Shown here: positions 34,363-43,774 of the stretch, in pieces
Numbering within the stretch: the first letter of the stretch is position 1
How the letters are laid out: every line of letters starts with the position of its first letter
Assembly (NCBI GenBank): GCA_900546175.1
Contig: URBX01000008.1
Span: 1 to 64,000 of the forward strand
DNA: 64,000 bases
Direction: 5' to 3'
Origin: an uncultured Eggerthella sp.
Lineage (GTDB): Bacteria; Actinomycetota; Coriobacteriia; Coriobacteriales; Eggerthellaceae
Translations under genes and position numbers: made by a program
The notes under the pieces: model-generated
What the model was told of the DNA's origin: nothing
The model's input: only the letters and a program-made list of their open reading frames with translations
The model's database searches: none

Positions 34363-37300
34363 TTAAAGGCTTTTCAAAAGACCCAAGATGAAATTAGTGT
34401 TATCTTTTATTGTTCTTTCATCAAGATTTTCCACAACATCATCCGCACTTGAAAGAAGTGCCTTTTTGCCACCCTTCATGCCTACCAAACTAGCAGCCTG
34501 GTATCCACGCTTTATCGCTTCAGTTGCTGGCGTATCAAAGCCTTCCAACTTTCCTGTTGAGAAAGAGATACCAGAGATTTCGCTTGCTTGGCGAAGGAAA
34601 CGCTTAAATCGTGAAGTGGCGTTTACCCCCTTATAACGTCCTTCATGCTGAATAAAGGACAAGCTACCAGCACCTAACGCTTCCAGATTAATAATGGTTG
34701 CACCCTTTAATTCGGACGCATGAGCATCCAAGAATGCTTTCATGCCTTCGTTATTTGGAATAGTAGATCCAAGCGCTACAAACCAAATTTCAGCGTCAAT
34801 GCCACCATTTTTGAAGCGATAAATCTGCTCCATCTCTTCGTTGTATTCTGGCATTTCAACACTCGCTACCTGAGCAAATTCAGAGTTTGTGTTTGGCCTA
34901 CGAGACGAAGAACGCCTTGGCTGACGGGTAGATTGCTGGCGTGAGGATTGATGCTCCTGATTACCCTCATTTTTCTTTGATAAACGATTTACTGAATTAT
35001 TTTTCATTTCTTTCAAGCGATCAAGAGACAAACCGCCACCATTCCAGTCTCGTGGGTTCTTAAACGAACTGCTTGAAAAATCAACTGGCACAAAACCATC
35101 ATCAGACTGCTGAACTTGTCCAGCGTTAGGTCCTGGCTGAGAATCTACTTGCTGATAATCTATTGGCGCAAATCCTGGCTTAGTCTTGCCTAAGTCATCC
35201 TCTGTGTTTTGCTGGAAGCTCTCCCAGCCGCCACGCTGCTTTCCAACTTCTTGAGCAACATAGGTTTCATCAACACCAACCCACTGAGCAACGCCCATGT
35301 CTTCTTCCTTCTTCTTGTTACGTTTGAAGCGAGAGAAGAATCCTTTCTTAGGTTCTTCAACCGTTGGGGTTGGGAAATCACCTTCGCCAAAAGGAACAAA
35401 CTCTTCCTCTTGATACGATGGAGGCATTTCTTGCTTATTTACTTCTTGAGGAAGAGGAGCTTCACTCTTGTTTGTTTCTTTAGCCACAACACCGTTATTG
35501 AACTGAGAAACAGCTGTTACGCCTTCTGGATCAGGAGTTCCATCACTCATAATTCGAGGAATCATGCTTGATACCAAGGCGCCTGGAGCAGAAGCATCGG
35601 TCTTAACGGCAGTAAAAGAGCCCGTAATTGAAGGGAGATTAAGAACCGAAGCTTGTGCAATCTGAACTGCCTGATTTACTACTCTTTGATGACGCTCGGC
35701 ATCCATTTCTTCTTTAACTGCACGCGTAATATCTTCAACGCTTACCGGATTGGTTTCTGCTGCTGCAATTTTTCGTGCTACTTCTTCTTGAATATCAATT
35801 TCTTCAAGAACGCCTTCTGAATCCTGATTATCATCGTAGTATTCGTTGTACTCGTTATGGTCATCATCTTGAACGTATTCGTTGTACTCATCGAATTCAT
35901 CATCTTGAACATCATTTAAGAAGGCAGAAACGTCCATAGGGGCAAAGGATGAAGTAGCGCCCAAGCTTTCTTCTTCCTCAATAAGCTCTTCTTCCAAATC
36001 TACTACTGGACCACCAGCTGGAATTTGACTTGCTTTAGAGTTGTGGAGAGAAACAACTTGAGGTTTCGTTTCTTCCTGTTGAATTGGTTGATTATACTGG
36101 TCTTCTTCGAACACCTCAGGCTCAAAATCTTCCTGGGCTTTTTTACCAAAGCTTAATGAAGACGCTTTTTTCTTTAATGAACCACCGAGGCCCGAGAAGA
36201 GAGAAGATGCTTTAGTTGCAATACCGCCAATACCAGCAGCCTCTTCTGAACGAACACTCTGACGGCGCACTGGCTTATCACCACGCTGGCGTGTAGGACG
36301 AAGCATTTCTTGAACCGTATCATGTATCTGCTCATCGGTTTGAACAGCCATATCTTCCTCAAACGAAGAATCTTCGGCAGAATATTCTTCGAGTGTCTGA
36401 CTTGTTACCTCATCAAACGGTTGGGTATCCTGCTCGTTAATTTCAGTGGTAATTGAAGGAATATTCATAGCAGGTTTTTGAGTAGCTACCTGAGCGCCTC
36501 CCTCGCAGTGAGCAACAGCATCCTCAGACGCATCATCAGTACCTACTTGAACAATTGATTCGTGTTGAACTTGAGGTTCTTCGGTTACCGTATTCGAATC
36601 AAAACCGGTATGTGCTTCTTGCTCAAGACTTGGTTCTTCTTGAGATGCTTGACGAAGAGTTTGCTGTATATCACTTTGAGCACTCTTTGCTTCTACCTGA
36701 ACTGGCTGTACATCCTCTTGAATCTCAGACTGCGCTTCTTGCGGTACTTTTGATGAGGAAGCTTTCATGCCTTCCTGCATTTCCAGCGCGTCAACGCGTG
36801 CTGCCCCATTATATTCAGCAGCAGCGGCAGCATTTTCAAGATCTTCGCGAAGTTCTTCAACTCGTTGCTGAAGTTCAGTTTGAGGGGTCACTACCCTAAA
36901 CGGATTGGTTTTGTTGGACTCTAGTGCAGCATCGGATATTTGAGCAGCTACTGTATCAGCAAACCTTGAGCGACTTACATTTGGCTTAACATTTGCTAAG
37001 TCAGGACGATTTGCGCGTGCTTTTGCTTGAGCAGAACGTGCCCAAGCAGGAATAGACTCGTCCTGAGGAGCAGCAACGGAAGAAATCACTTCCCCTGTGC
37101 CTTGAATCAACTCAGCAGGATTGCTCCTCATATAGTTATTTTGATTGTTCTCTTGGGTAGCGTCCAAAGATTCCAAAGAGCCATCATAAACTCCCTCAAC
37201 AGGAGCTTGACCTTGAGCCTCTAAACCTTGCTCGGAATTTCCTTCAGTGTGCTGGCTTGCCCTGCTTGCTTCCTCAAAAGAAGTATCTCCTTGCTGATAT

Positions 37301-38472
37301 ACCTCTCCTTGCTGATATGTTTTCTCTCCAACGCCTTCCGCATCTTCGGAAGCAATAATGACACGGCGCTGCGAAGGGGCAAAGAAACGCTCTTGCTCAG
37401 CTGCAACTTGAGCATAATCTGCTTCGCCGAAATAGTTCTGACGATGAATTTCCGCAGGTTCATCGGAAACTTCAAAGTGAACATCTACCGGCTGGTTATA
37501 TTCGTCAAAACCATCACCGTGTACTAAATGGTTAGTGATATCAGTAAAAGGTACTTTGTCAGCAACAGGCTTTCCGGTCATTGCAGCAATAGCTGCTTTT
37601 GCTGCTGCCAAAGATTCTTCAGGGGTCACATTACGATGAGACTGCGTTTCATACTCAATTTTAGCTCCTTGAGGAATTACTCCTGCTTTTCGAGCTTCTT
37701 CTTCTCCAAGAATTTCAACTTCTTCAGCCTCTTCGCCGGCTAACGCTCCTTCAGAAACAGCTTGAGCAAGATCAATCAACACACTAACAGACGATGCATT
37801 ATTGTTTGCACCTTGAGAATAAGGGGCACGCTGTTCAAGGAACACGCCCACCAATGGTAAAGCCATGGGAACAATGCAAAGAACTGCAAAGAAATTAAAT
37901 ACACCAACCACTATTCCGGTAGTGCTGGCAAAGAACAATGCATGGATAAGAAGAAAGAGAGCAGAAACAGCTAATCCACCCAAGCAAGCCCATTGAATTT
38001 GAACTGCATGATCAATAAAGAAACTTTTCTTTGAACCACAATAGTCTTTACCGCTATCGTAATTTGCAACTAATACAATCTTGCGACGAGCAGGTGTATT
38101 ACCTTCTGGCTCGTATTTAACTACAACATTTTGACTAATGCCGCTTTTAAAGAAACGAGAAAGGATATTTTTTCCTTTACCTTCTAATACATAAATAAGG
38201 GTTGCAAGAATGGAAAGAATTGCCCATACAAAACAAAGAGAAGGAAGTGCAATAGATAGAATTGCCGCAACAATACCTAAACCAAAGCAAATGATTTTTA
38301 TGATTGCGGGATTCGATAGACAGTTAAAGTCTTCCACAATCGCTTTTAGTCCCGTTTTTTCGCGAAGTTTTTCAGCGATATAAAGAGCAGCAAGCTGCTC
38401 TTCTTCTGTGCCTGTTGGACGAGCGCCAACCTCATTGCAAAGATATTCAATTGTTTCGTTATGTTCGGCCAT
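34363..38472 (-). CDS. Large membrane protein: degenerate, split M28-like peptidase domain with a disordered insert
   Basis: The 1369 residues divide into three parts. Residues 1-250 begin like an M28 aminopeptidase and carry four hydrophobic helices (about 57-75, 77-95, 162-182, 186-210). Residues about 250-1215 are acidic, Gln/Glu/Ser-rich and mostly disordered. Residues about 1215-1369 continue the peptidase fold. Every metal-ligand position appears changed: HxDS reads NYDS (Asn137), DNASG reads NNASS (Asn224), the Glu-Glu pair is missing (GSTIPNNEG), the aspartate of INLD is Glu, and the final His is Ser (LSSADDV). It should bind no zinc and be inactive. The start has no special feature. 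It follows a membrane coiled-coil gene by 120 nt. Function unknown. Confidence 0.75.
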   Translation of the reverse strand: MAEHNETIEYLCNEVGARPTGTEEEQLAALYIAEKLREKTGLKAIVEDFNCLSNPAIIKIICFGLGIVAAILSIALPSLCFVWAILSILATLIYVLEGKGKNILSRFFKSGISQNVVVKYEPEGNTPARRKIVLVANYDSGKDYCGSKKSFFIDHAVQIQWACLGGLAVSALFLLIHALFFASTTGIVVGVFNFFAVLCIVPMALPLVGVFLEQRAPYSQGANNNASSVSVLIDLAQAVSEGALAGEEAEEVEILGEEEARKAGVIPQGAKIEYETQSHRNVTPEESLAAAKAAIAAMTGKPVADKVPFTDITNHLVHGDGFDEYNQPVDVHFEVSDEPAEIHRQNYFGEADYAQVAAEQERFFAPSQRRVIIASEDAEGVGEKTYQQGEVYQQGDTSFEEASRASQHTEGNSEQGLEAQGQAPVEGVYDGSLESLDATQENNQNNYMRSNPAELIQGTGEVISSVAAPQDESIPAWARSAQAKARANRPDLANVKPNVSRSRFADTVAAQISDAALESNKTNPFRVVTPQTELQQRVEELREDLENAAAAAEYNGAARVDALEMQEGMKASSSKVPQEAQSEIQEDVQPVQVEAKSAQSDIQQTLRQASQEEPSLEQEAHTGFDSNTVTEEPQVQHESIVQVGTDDASEDAVAHCEGGAQVATQKPAMNIPSITTEINEQDTQPFDEVTSQTLEEYSAEDSSFEEDMAVQTDEQIHDTVQEMLRPTRQRGDKPVRRQSVRSEEAAGIGGIATKASSLFSGLGGSLKKKASSLSFGKKAQEDFEPEVFEEDQYNQPIQQEETKPQVVSLHNSKASQIPAGGPVVDLEEELIEEEESLGATSSFAPMDVSAFLNDVQDDEFDEYNEYVQDDDHNEYNEYYDDNQDSEGVLEEIDIQEEVARKIAAAETNPVSVEDITRAVKEEMDAERHQRVVNQAVQIAQASVLNLPSITGSFTAVKTDASAPGALVSSMIPRIMSDGTPDPEGVTAVSQFNNGVVAKETNKSEAPLPQEVNKQEMPPSYQEEEFVPFGEGDFPTPTVEEPKKGFFSRFKRNKKKEEDMGVAQWVGVDETYVAQEVGKQRGGWESFQQNTEDDLGKTKPGFAPIDYQQVDSQPGPNAGQVQQSDDGFVPVDFSSSSFKNPRDWNGGGLSLDRLKEMKNNSVNRLSKKNEGNQEHQSSRQQSTRQPRRSSSRRPNTNSEFAQVASVEMPEYNEEMEQIYRFKNGGIDAEIWFVALGSTIPNNEGMKAFLDAHASELKGATIINLEALGAGSLSFIQHEGRYKGVNATSRFKRFLRQASEISGISFSTGKLEGFDTPATEAIKRGYQAASLVGMKGGKKALLSSADDVVENLDERTIKDNTNFILGLLKSL

Positions 38473-38592
38473 TCTGGTAGCCCCTTCTACAAAATTGCAG
38501 ACCTCACCAAATTTTACAGTTATAGTCAGTATAGGGGTTTTAGCCTACTCTTTCAAAATATTCAAGAATAACCACGGTTTTACTATTGTTTT

Positions 38593-39963
38593 TTACGATT
38601 CCGTTCCTAAATAGGCACGTAAATGAGCATCGTTAGCTGCTATTTCGCTTCTGAGCGCCTCGTATTGGCTCTTTAAATCAGACATTACAAGTTCATATTG
38701 ATCGTATATTGGCTGATAAAACGATTGTTCAAATGTTTTTGCCAGCTCTGCAACTTCCTTATCTAGCGCGTTGTATTGATCGTTATAAGCTTCAGCGGTA
38801 GCTCTATCTTGCAAAAGAATATACTCATTGGAAGAAAGCGCGGCATCACAAGCCGCAATTCGTTTATCTACATACGAAGTATATACCCCAACTGCATCTT
38901 GACCGAAAACATCTACCGCTTTTTGACAATAAGGACGCGCTTGCTCAAAGAGAGCTTTTGCTTCGGTGGTAAGCTCGGTTGATTTCGCTACTGTTTCCTC
39001 AGAGGTATTAGAAACCACTTGCGCGCTTTGCTTCAACATTTCTTCAGCTTGTTTAATCAGTTCTTCCGCCTGTTTTAATCCATCAAGCGTTTCTTTTGTA
39101 TCCAGGTCTTTCTTTACTCTCTTCTCCGAGACATCAAGAAGTGTTTCACGTGAAGCAATCGAATTTAGAGCATACTCTGATGCTTGTTTATCCTCAGAAG
39201 AACCTCCAAGCCCCTCATTTGCTTTTTGAGTGTATGTTTTTGCAGTAGAGAGATGGTTTCGAGCCTCAGGTATTTCTTTAAGAAGAGCCTGTGCTTGTTC
39301 TACTGTTGAGTCGTTGTATGGAGTTGAAAAAAATTCATCAATAGAGACAATGGTTGCATCAGCCGATTCAACTTCTTTTAAACCAGCTTGAAGCAGCTCA
39401 ATGTTGGACATTTCTTCCAGATGCTTCTCATATAAGAATTTTCCACCTACACCAAAAATGCCAACACATATTGCAATAATTACTATAACGCTACCAATTC
39501 CAATAGCCCTACGATGTGTTTTTCGGCGATTCACTTCATTAACCGAATCGCTCGTAAACATGTAATTTGTAGTTAGTACTTGCGAATCCGAATGGTGTTT
39601 TGCTCGCTCTTCGGCTTTTGCCTTTCGAAAACCGCGGGTATTGTGTAGGTTTTGATTGTTTTGTTGTGCTAAAGAACCCTCTTGGTTTTTCGTGAAACCT
39701 TTTGTTGGATCAGGCGTTTCGCTAGACTGATTCTGAACGGAACTTAGGTAAGCAAAATCCTCCGGAGCTAAGGTTTCAGCACTTCCTTTATTACGAGACA
39801 AAAGCCTTTCTAAAAAGCTTTTCTTTTTTTGATTACCAGCTGAAAGATTATCTAATACGTCAAAAGAAATCTCGTGAGGTTTTCCTTTAGAAAACTCAAC
39901 CAAATGAAAAGACTTCTGTTCTCCAGACTTCATCTGTCTAGGTTCTTTATTATTTCGCATCAT
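38593..39963 (-). CDS. Membrane-anchored coiled-coil protein of unknown function
   Basis: 456 residues. A cytosolic N-terminal part of about 150 residues is basic and low-complexity. One membrane helix (about 155-175, IGSVIVIIAICVGIFGVGG) is followed by an extracytoplasmic, heptad-rich helical region (about 180-450, LKEVESADATIVSIDEF, KQAEELIKQAEEMLKQSAQ), so a type II membrane topology is likely. It overlaps the dinG stop (TAATG), so it is translated with dinG and precedes the pseudo-peptidase. A near-perfect parS site lies within it at 39142-39157. No family was recognised. Confidence 0.75.
   Translation of the reverse strand: MMRNNKEPRQMKSGEQKSFHLVEFSKGKPHEISFDVLDNLSAGNQKKKSFLERLLSRNKGSAETLAPEDFAYLSSVQNQSSETPDPTKGFTKNQEGSLAQQNNQNLHNTRGFRKAKAEERAKHHSDSQVLTTNYMFTSDSVNEVNRRKTHRRAIGIGSVIVIIAICVGIFGVGGKFLYEKHLEEMSNIELLQAGLKEVESADATIVSIDEFFSTPYNDSTVEQAQALLKEIPEARNHLSTAKTYTQKANEGLGGSSEDKQASEYALNSIASRETLLDVSEKRVKKDLDTKETLDGLKQAEELIKQAEEMLKQSAQVVSNTSEETVAKSTELTTEAKALFEQARPYCQKAVDVFGQDAVGVYTSYVDKRIAACDAALSSNEYILLQDRATAEAYNDQYNALDKEVAELAKTFEQSFYQPIYDQYELVMSDLKSQYEALRSEIAANDAHLRAYLGTES
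39142..39157. promoter_or_regulatory. parS-like site (15 of 16 bases)
   Basis: TGTTTCACGTGAAGCA differs from the parS consensus at one base. It lies inside the coiled-coil gene, about 9.4 kb from the perfect site at 48593, and could be an additional ParB loading site. Confidence 0.65.
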
Positions 39964-42900
39964 TAACGAAGTCTCTCCTGGTATAAATCTTCAACAGCGG
40001 CAATAATATCAGCCATTGGCATAATAGCGATATTTCTGCTTGGAAGGGAATTGAGAAACTTTTTACCATAATATTTCGAAATTAAACGGTGATCAGTTAA
40101 GACAACAATTCCTTCGTCTGTTGAGGTACGAATCAATCTACCAACCGCCTGTTTTACCTCAATAACTGCAGAAGGAAGGGAATAATTTGCCCACGCACGA
40201 TCATCACGTGTTGCTCGTTCGCAAGAAAGAGGATCGGTTGGTAAGCCAAATGGCAGCTTGGTCACCACAACACCACGCAGTGTTGAGCCTGGCGCATCAA
40301 AACCTTCCCAGAAGCTCTTAAGCGCAAAGAGACTCAGTTTTTCGTCTTTCAAGAAATCATCTCTGAGCCCTTTAACTGAAACACCCCATTTTTGGCAGAC
40401 AAGACGCAGTTCTTCAGTCTTTAATGCAGTATTAACTACTTCATATGAAGTCTCCATCTCTTTTCTATTAGTAAAAAGAGTAAGAAGAGAGCCATTTTGT
40501 GCTTTATGGAGGTCAATTAAGAACTGTTGTAAGGTAGGCAAAAACTCCGGAGTATTTGGTTCTGGGATATCACTTGGAACAAATACTCTCATATGGTTAT
40601 TGAAGTCATAGCTTGATTCCACCTGCAAAACCGTTCCTTGAGAATGTTCGCTCTGATTTAGACCAACTCCTCTTTCAAACGAGTCGAAGCGGTTATCAAC
40701 CGCCAAAGTAGCAGAGGTATATATCACGCTATTTGTTTCCTGATACAGTGTTTCGTTTAAACTTGAACCCACATCAAGAGGTTGCACGGTAAACACTTCG
40801 TTTAACATGTCTTTAGTTTTATTCATGCGCACCGAGTACACATTATTGCTCGATTGGGCAATAAATACCTGCTCAACTGCTTCGTACAGTTCTCGTAATT
40901 CAAGCGTTACTAATGCAATTTCACGTTGTGCTGCCGAAGAAATTTCAGCTGATTCATAAAACACAACAATATCTCTCATGCATGCAATAAGCTTTTCTAA
41001 GGTTTCCTGCATGCTGCGAGCACACTGAGCAACCCCTCTAAAATGCTCGGAATGACGAATATCGTCATTCAGCCATAAATCAAAGTACTCATATCCTTTT
41101 GATTTTTGATGCGGGGCAAAATAGAGCAAATCTTTTACCCGTAAAGTGTATTCTCTTGCTGCAATCGCAAAAGCACCCGCTGCGGTATGGGCTTTTGCAA
41201 CCAAAACCGAGAAGAGCGCTTGCCCTTCATCAACAACATCACCACAACGCTCTGCTCTTAACAGTACATTTTGACGAGCGGAGTCGCTTGATACTCGCTT
41301 AATCAAGCTATCAAGAGCGCCGCTGGCTAATTCAAGCGAGAAAGCCTGGCGTGCTTCTTGCTCAGCACCATGAGCCTCATCAACTGCCCAATATCTAATA
41401 GGAGGAAGAATTCCTCCCTCAAGTCGGACATCCCAGAAGAGCAAACTGTGATTAGTAACTACCACATCACTTCGTTGTGCTTGCTCACGGGCACCATGAA
41501 CAAAACAAGTTCTTCCAAAATAAGGGCATTTTCTTCTAAGACATTCGGTACTTCTTGAAGTAATTGACCAGCGAGGAACTGCGCCATAATCAATTTTGAG
41601 ACCGTCAATATCATCGAAGTCGGTTTGGTTGATAAAAGAAATTAAAGCGGCGAACGAAGGCGCCTGATGTACTTCACGGGACTTTAAGGCAAGACGCTTT
41701 GGACCTTCATTGATAAGTTGTTCAACTTTTCTATTACAAAGATAGTGAGTAAATCCTTTTAAAGATGTGTATGAAATATCGAGAGCGCTTTCTAATAAAG
41801 GTAGTTCTTTATTGAGAAGCTGATCAAGGAGCGCATTTGTTTTTGTTGCAACACCAACGGTAATGTTGTTCTTTTTCGCTAAAAGGGCTAACGGAACTAA
41901 GTAGGCCATAGATTTTCCTACACCAGTTCCTGCCTCAATTGCTAAATTTTTACCTGAACGAAGGGCACGATTAATAGCTAAAGACATTTCTTTTTGCTCT
42001 TCTCGTGGTTCGTACTCTTTATACAAACGACCTACTAAACCATCTGCTGAAAAAGCTTCAATTATTTCTTCGTCACCAGGAAACTGCATAGAGAAGAATT
42101 TATCTGTTTTACCTAACATCTCTTCTTCAATGTTAATTTCTTGGCTCTGACCTGGGGTTTTAGAATTATCTTCCAAAACATAAAGAGGCTCAAAAGCGTC
42201 TCTTCTACAAGATTCAAAAAGCGTTGCTATTCGTTTCTTTCTGTTGTCTCGAAGATTGAAGACATACGGTTTATCGCTTTTAGCTTGTTCATACTGTTCT
42301 GCAAGAACTTTAAAAACATACCCCGTATTCCATTCTGAAATAGGAGCTAGTGAAGCAATATATTGAAGAACTTCTTGGGGCATTGTTGCTGCACCAGCAA
42401 GTAAAATTCTATAGACCAAGCAAGTTGCAGCAACGTCATCATCAGCACGATGCGTAGACTCAGGTCCGCCAAAAGCACGTACTAAATCAAGCAATCTATG
42501 GGAATTAAAGCGCGGCAAAACAATACGCGCTAAATCAAGCGAGTCAATCCAGATATTCTCTTTGAGCGGTTTTCCTGATTCATATTTAGTGCAGAAGGTA
42601 TAGTCAAATCCAACATTGTGTGCAACCACCCGCGAAGATCCAACAAAGTCCACCAACCCCCGAACTGCCTCTTCAGTTCCTGGTGCATCTTTTACCTGTT
42701 CTTCGGTAATATGTGTCAGATGAATAATCTCATCAGGAATTGGCTTACCTGGATTTACGAAAGTAACGTACCAATCTATTATTTCGCCTTTTTCAAGACG
42801 TGCTGCCGCGATCTGAATTAATTGGTCATGATTAAACGAAAAACCAGTAGTTTCAGTATCAAGAACAACTATGTCTTCATCAAGTATGCCGAAGTCGTGT

Positions 42901-43040
42901 GTTTGAGCATACTCTGAAAGAGAGTTGTACAACTCAACCGTTCGTTTTGGAGTATTTTCCAAAATATATTGATTCAGAAGACTAAGCTTCTTGTTTTCGT
43001 TAGTATTTTCTTGATTATGCGTGTTATTTTGAATATCCAT
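39963..43040 (-). CDS. dinG: DinG-type helicase with N-terminal DnaQ-like exonuclease domain
   Basis: A DNA repair/replication enzyme of about 1025 residues. Residues roughly 40-215 are a DEDDh 3'-5' exonuclease (VLDTETTG, AHNVGFDYTF, HRADDDVAATC). The rest is an XPD/DinG superfamily-2 helicase: Walker A EAGTGVGKSMA, DEAH in VDEAHG, and four cysteines (LCNRK, ECLRRKC, RTCF) that fit the Fe-S cluster of XPD-like helicases. The exonuclease-helicase fusion is known from Firmicutes DinG. The start is uncertain: a TATAAA -10 at 43057-43062 favours the Met at 43040 over one at 43070. It is divergent from the gene at 43106. Confidence 0.9.
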   Translation of the reverse strand: MDIQNNTHNQENTNENKKLSLLNQYILENTPKRTVELYNSLSEYAQTHDFGILDEDIVVLDTETTGFSFNHDQLIQIAAARLEKGEIIDWYVTFVNPGKPIPDEIIHLTHITEEQVKDAPGTEEAVRGLVDFVGSSRVVAHNVGFDYTFCTKYESGKPLKENIWIDSLDLARIVLPRFNSHRLLDLVRAFGGPESTHRADDDVAATCLVYRILLAGAATMPQEVLQYIASLAPISEWNTGYVFKVLAEQYEQAKSDKPYVFNLRDNRKKRIATLFESCRRDAFEPLYVLEDNSKTPGQSQEINIEEEMLGKTDKFFSMQFPGDEEIIEAFSADGLVGRLYKEYEPREEQKEMSLAINRALRSGKNLAIEAGTGVGKSMAYLVPLALLAKKNNITVGVATKTNALLDQLLNKELPLLESALDISYTSLKGFTHYLCNRKVEQLINEGPKRLALKSREVHQAPSFAALISFINQTDFDDIDGLKIDYGAVPRWSITSRSTECLRRKCPYFGRTCFVHGAREQAQRSDVVVTNHSLLFWDVRLEGGILPPIRYWAVDEAHGAEQEARQAFSLELASGALDSLIKRVSSDSARQNVLLRAERCGDVVDEGQALFSVLVAKAHTAAGAFAIAAREYTLRVKDLLYFAPHQKSKGYEYFDLWLNDDIRHSEHFRGVAQCARSMQETLEKLIACMRDIVVFYESAEISSAAQREIALVTLELRELYEAVEQVFIAQSSNNVYSVRMNKTKDMLNEVFTVQPLDVGSSLNETLYQETNSVIYTSATLAVDNRFDSFERGVGLNQSEHSQGTVLQVESSYDFNNHMRVFVPSDIPEPNTPEFLPTLQQFLIDLHKAQNGSLLTLFTNRKEMETSYEVVNTALKTEELRLVCQKWGVSVKGLRDDFLKDEKLSLFALKSFWEGFDAPGSTLRGVVVTKLPFGLPTDPLSCERATRDDRAWANYSLPSAVIEVKQAVGRLIRTSTDEGIVVLTDHRLISKYYGKKFLNSLPSRNIAIMPMADIIAAVEDLYQERLR

Positions 43041-43105
43041 ACTAGTAAGACTATCATTTATACACCACATTGTGGTTATGTTTATTATTACTTTGAGGAG
43101 AAAAC

Positions 43106-43765
43106 ATGGCTTCTATAGGCTATTTCGGGAAATATGCTCGATTCACCACTGTTGACAAAAACGAAGCCGGTGCATTTATGGGCCCCGACAACATTGTGGG
43201 CGATTATTACACTATCAAAGACATCTACACCAACGGCGAGCGTCAAACATGGATTGTTAACGCTTGGGATATCAAAATGGGGCTTTTAGACGAAGAAACA
43301 GCCGACCAAATAGATCTCAATACCGCAAAAGGACTAGAAACTGTTGCTCTTCTCTCGTATGTTGCTTATTCACAAATAAAAGAAGAGGGTATTTATTGGG
43401 GTGAAGTAGCAATAATTTCCTATGACCCTCAATATGAAAAAGCTTTTAAGAACTTCTTAGAAAAACTTCGCCGTAAAATTGCAAGCGGTGTTCGTCCGGA
43501 TTTAAATCTTGGAGAAAAAGCTTTACAGGAACTGGTTTCTAAGAACGGTAACTATCTTCCTTCAGGGCGTGTTCCTTATCCAACTTTAGGAAAAGGCGAG
43601 GCTTTTGTAAAAAAAGAACGCACCACTACTGAGATATTAGTTAACCAAGCACGTGAAGGAAATAAAGGCTGTTATTTCCTTAGTTATGTATTCCTTTTTA
43701 TTGTGTTTGCTTTAATTGCATTCGGTGTATACACAAGCGGAATCTTGAATTTCTTATTTACGTAA
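43106..43765 (+). CDS. Hypothetical tail-anchored membrane protein
   Basis: 219 residues, unrecognised. The N-terminal two thirds are soluble, and a hydrophobic helix at about 193-216 (YFLSYVFLFIVFALIAFGVYTSG) anchors the C-terminus, so the body faces the cytoplasm. TTGAGGAG precedes the ATG. It is divergent from dinG, with 35-65 nt between them, and the two may share a control region; a TTGAAT-N17-TATCAT promoter is possible at 43029-43057. Confidence 0.78.
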   Translation: MASIGYFGKYARFTTVDKNEAGAFMGPDNIVGDYYTIKDIYTNGERQTWIVNAWDIKMGLLDEETADQIDLNTAKGLETVALLSYVAYSQIKEEGIYWGEVAIISYDPQYEKAFKNFLEKLRRKIASGVRPDLNLGEKALQELVSKNGNYLPSGRVPYPTLGKGEAFVKKERTTTEILVNQAREGNKGCYFLSYVFLFIVFALIAFGVYTSGILNFLFT

Positions 43766-43774
43766 GGATATTTG

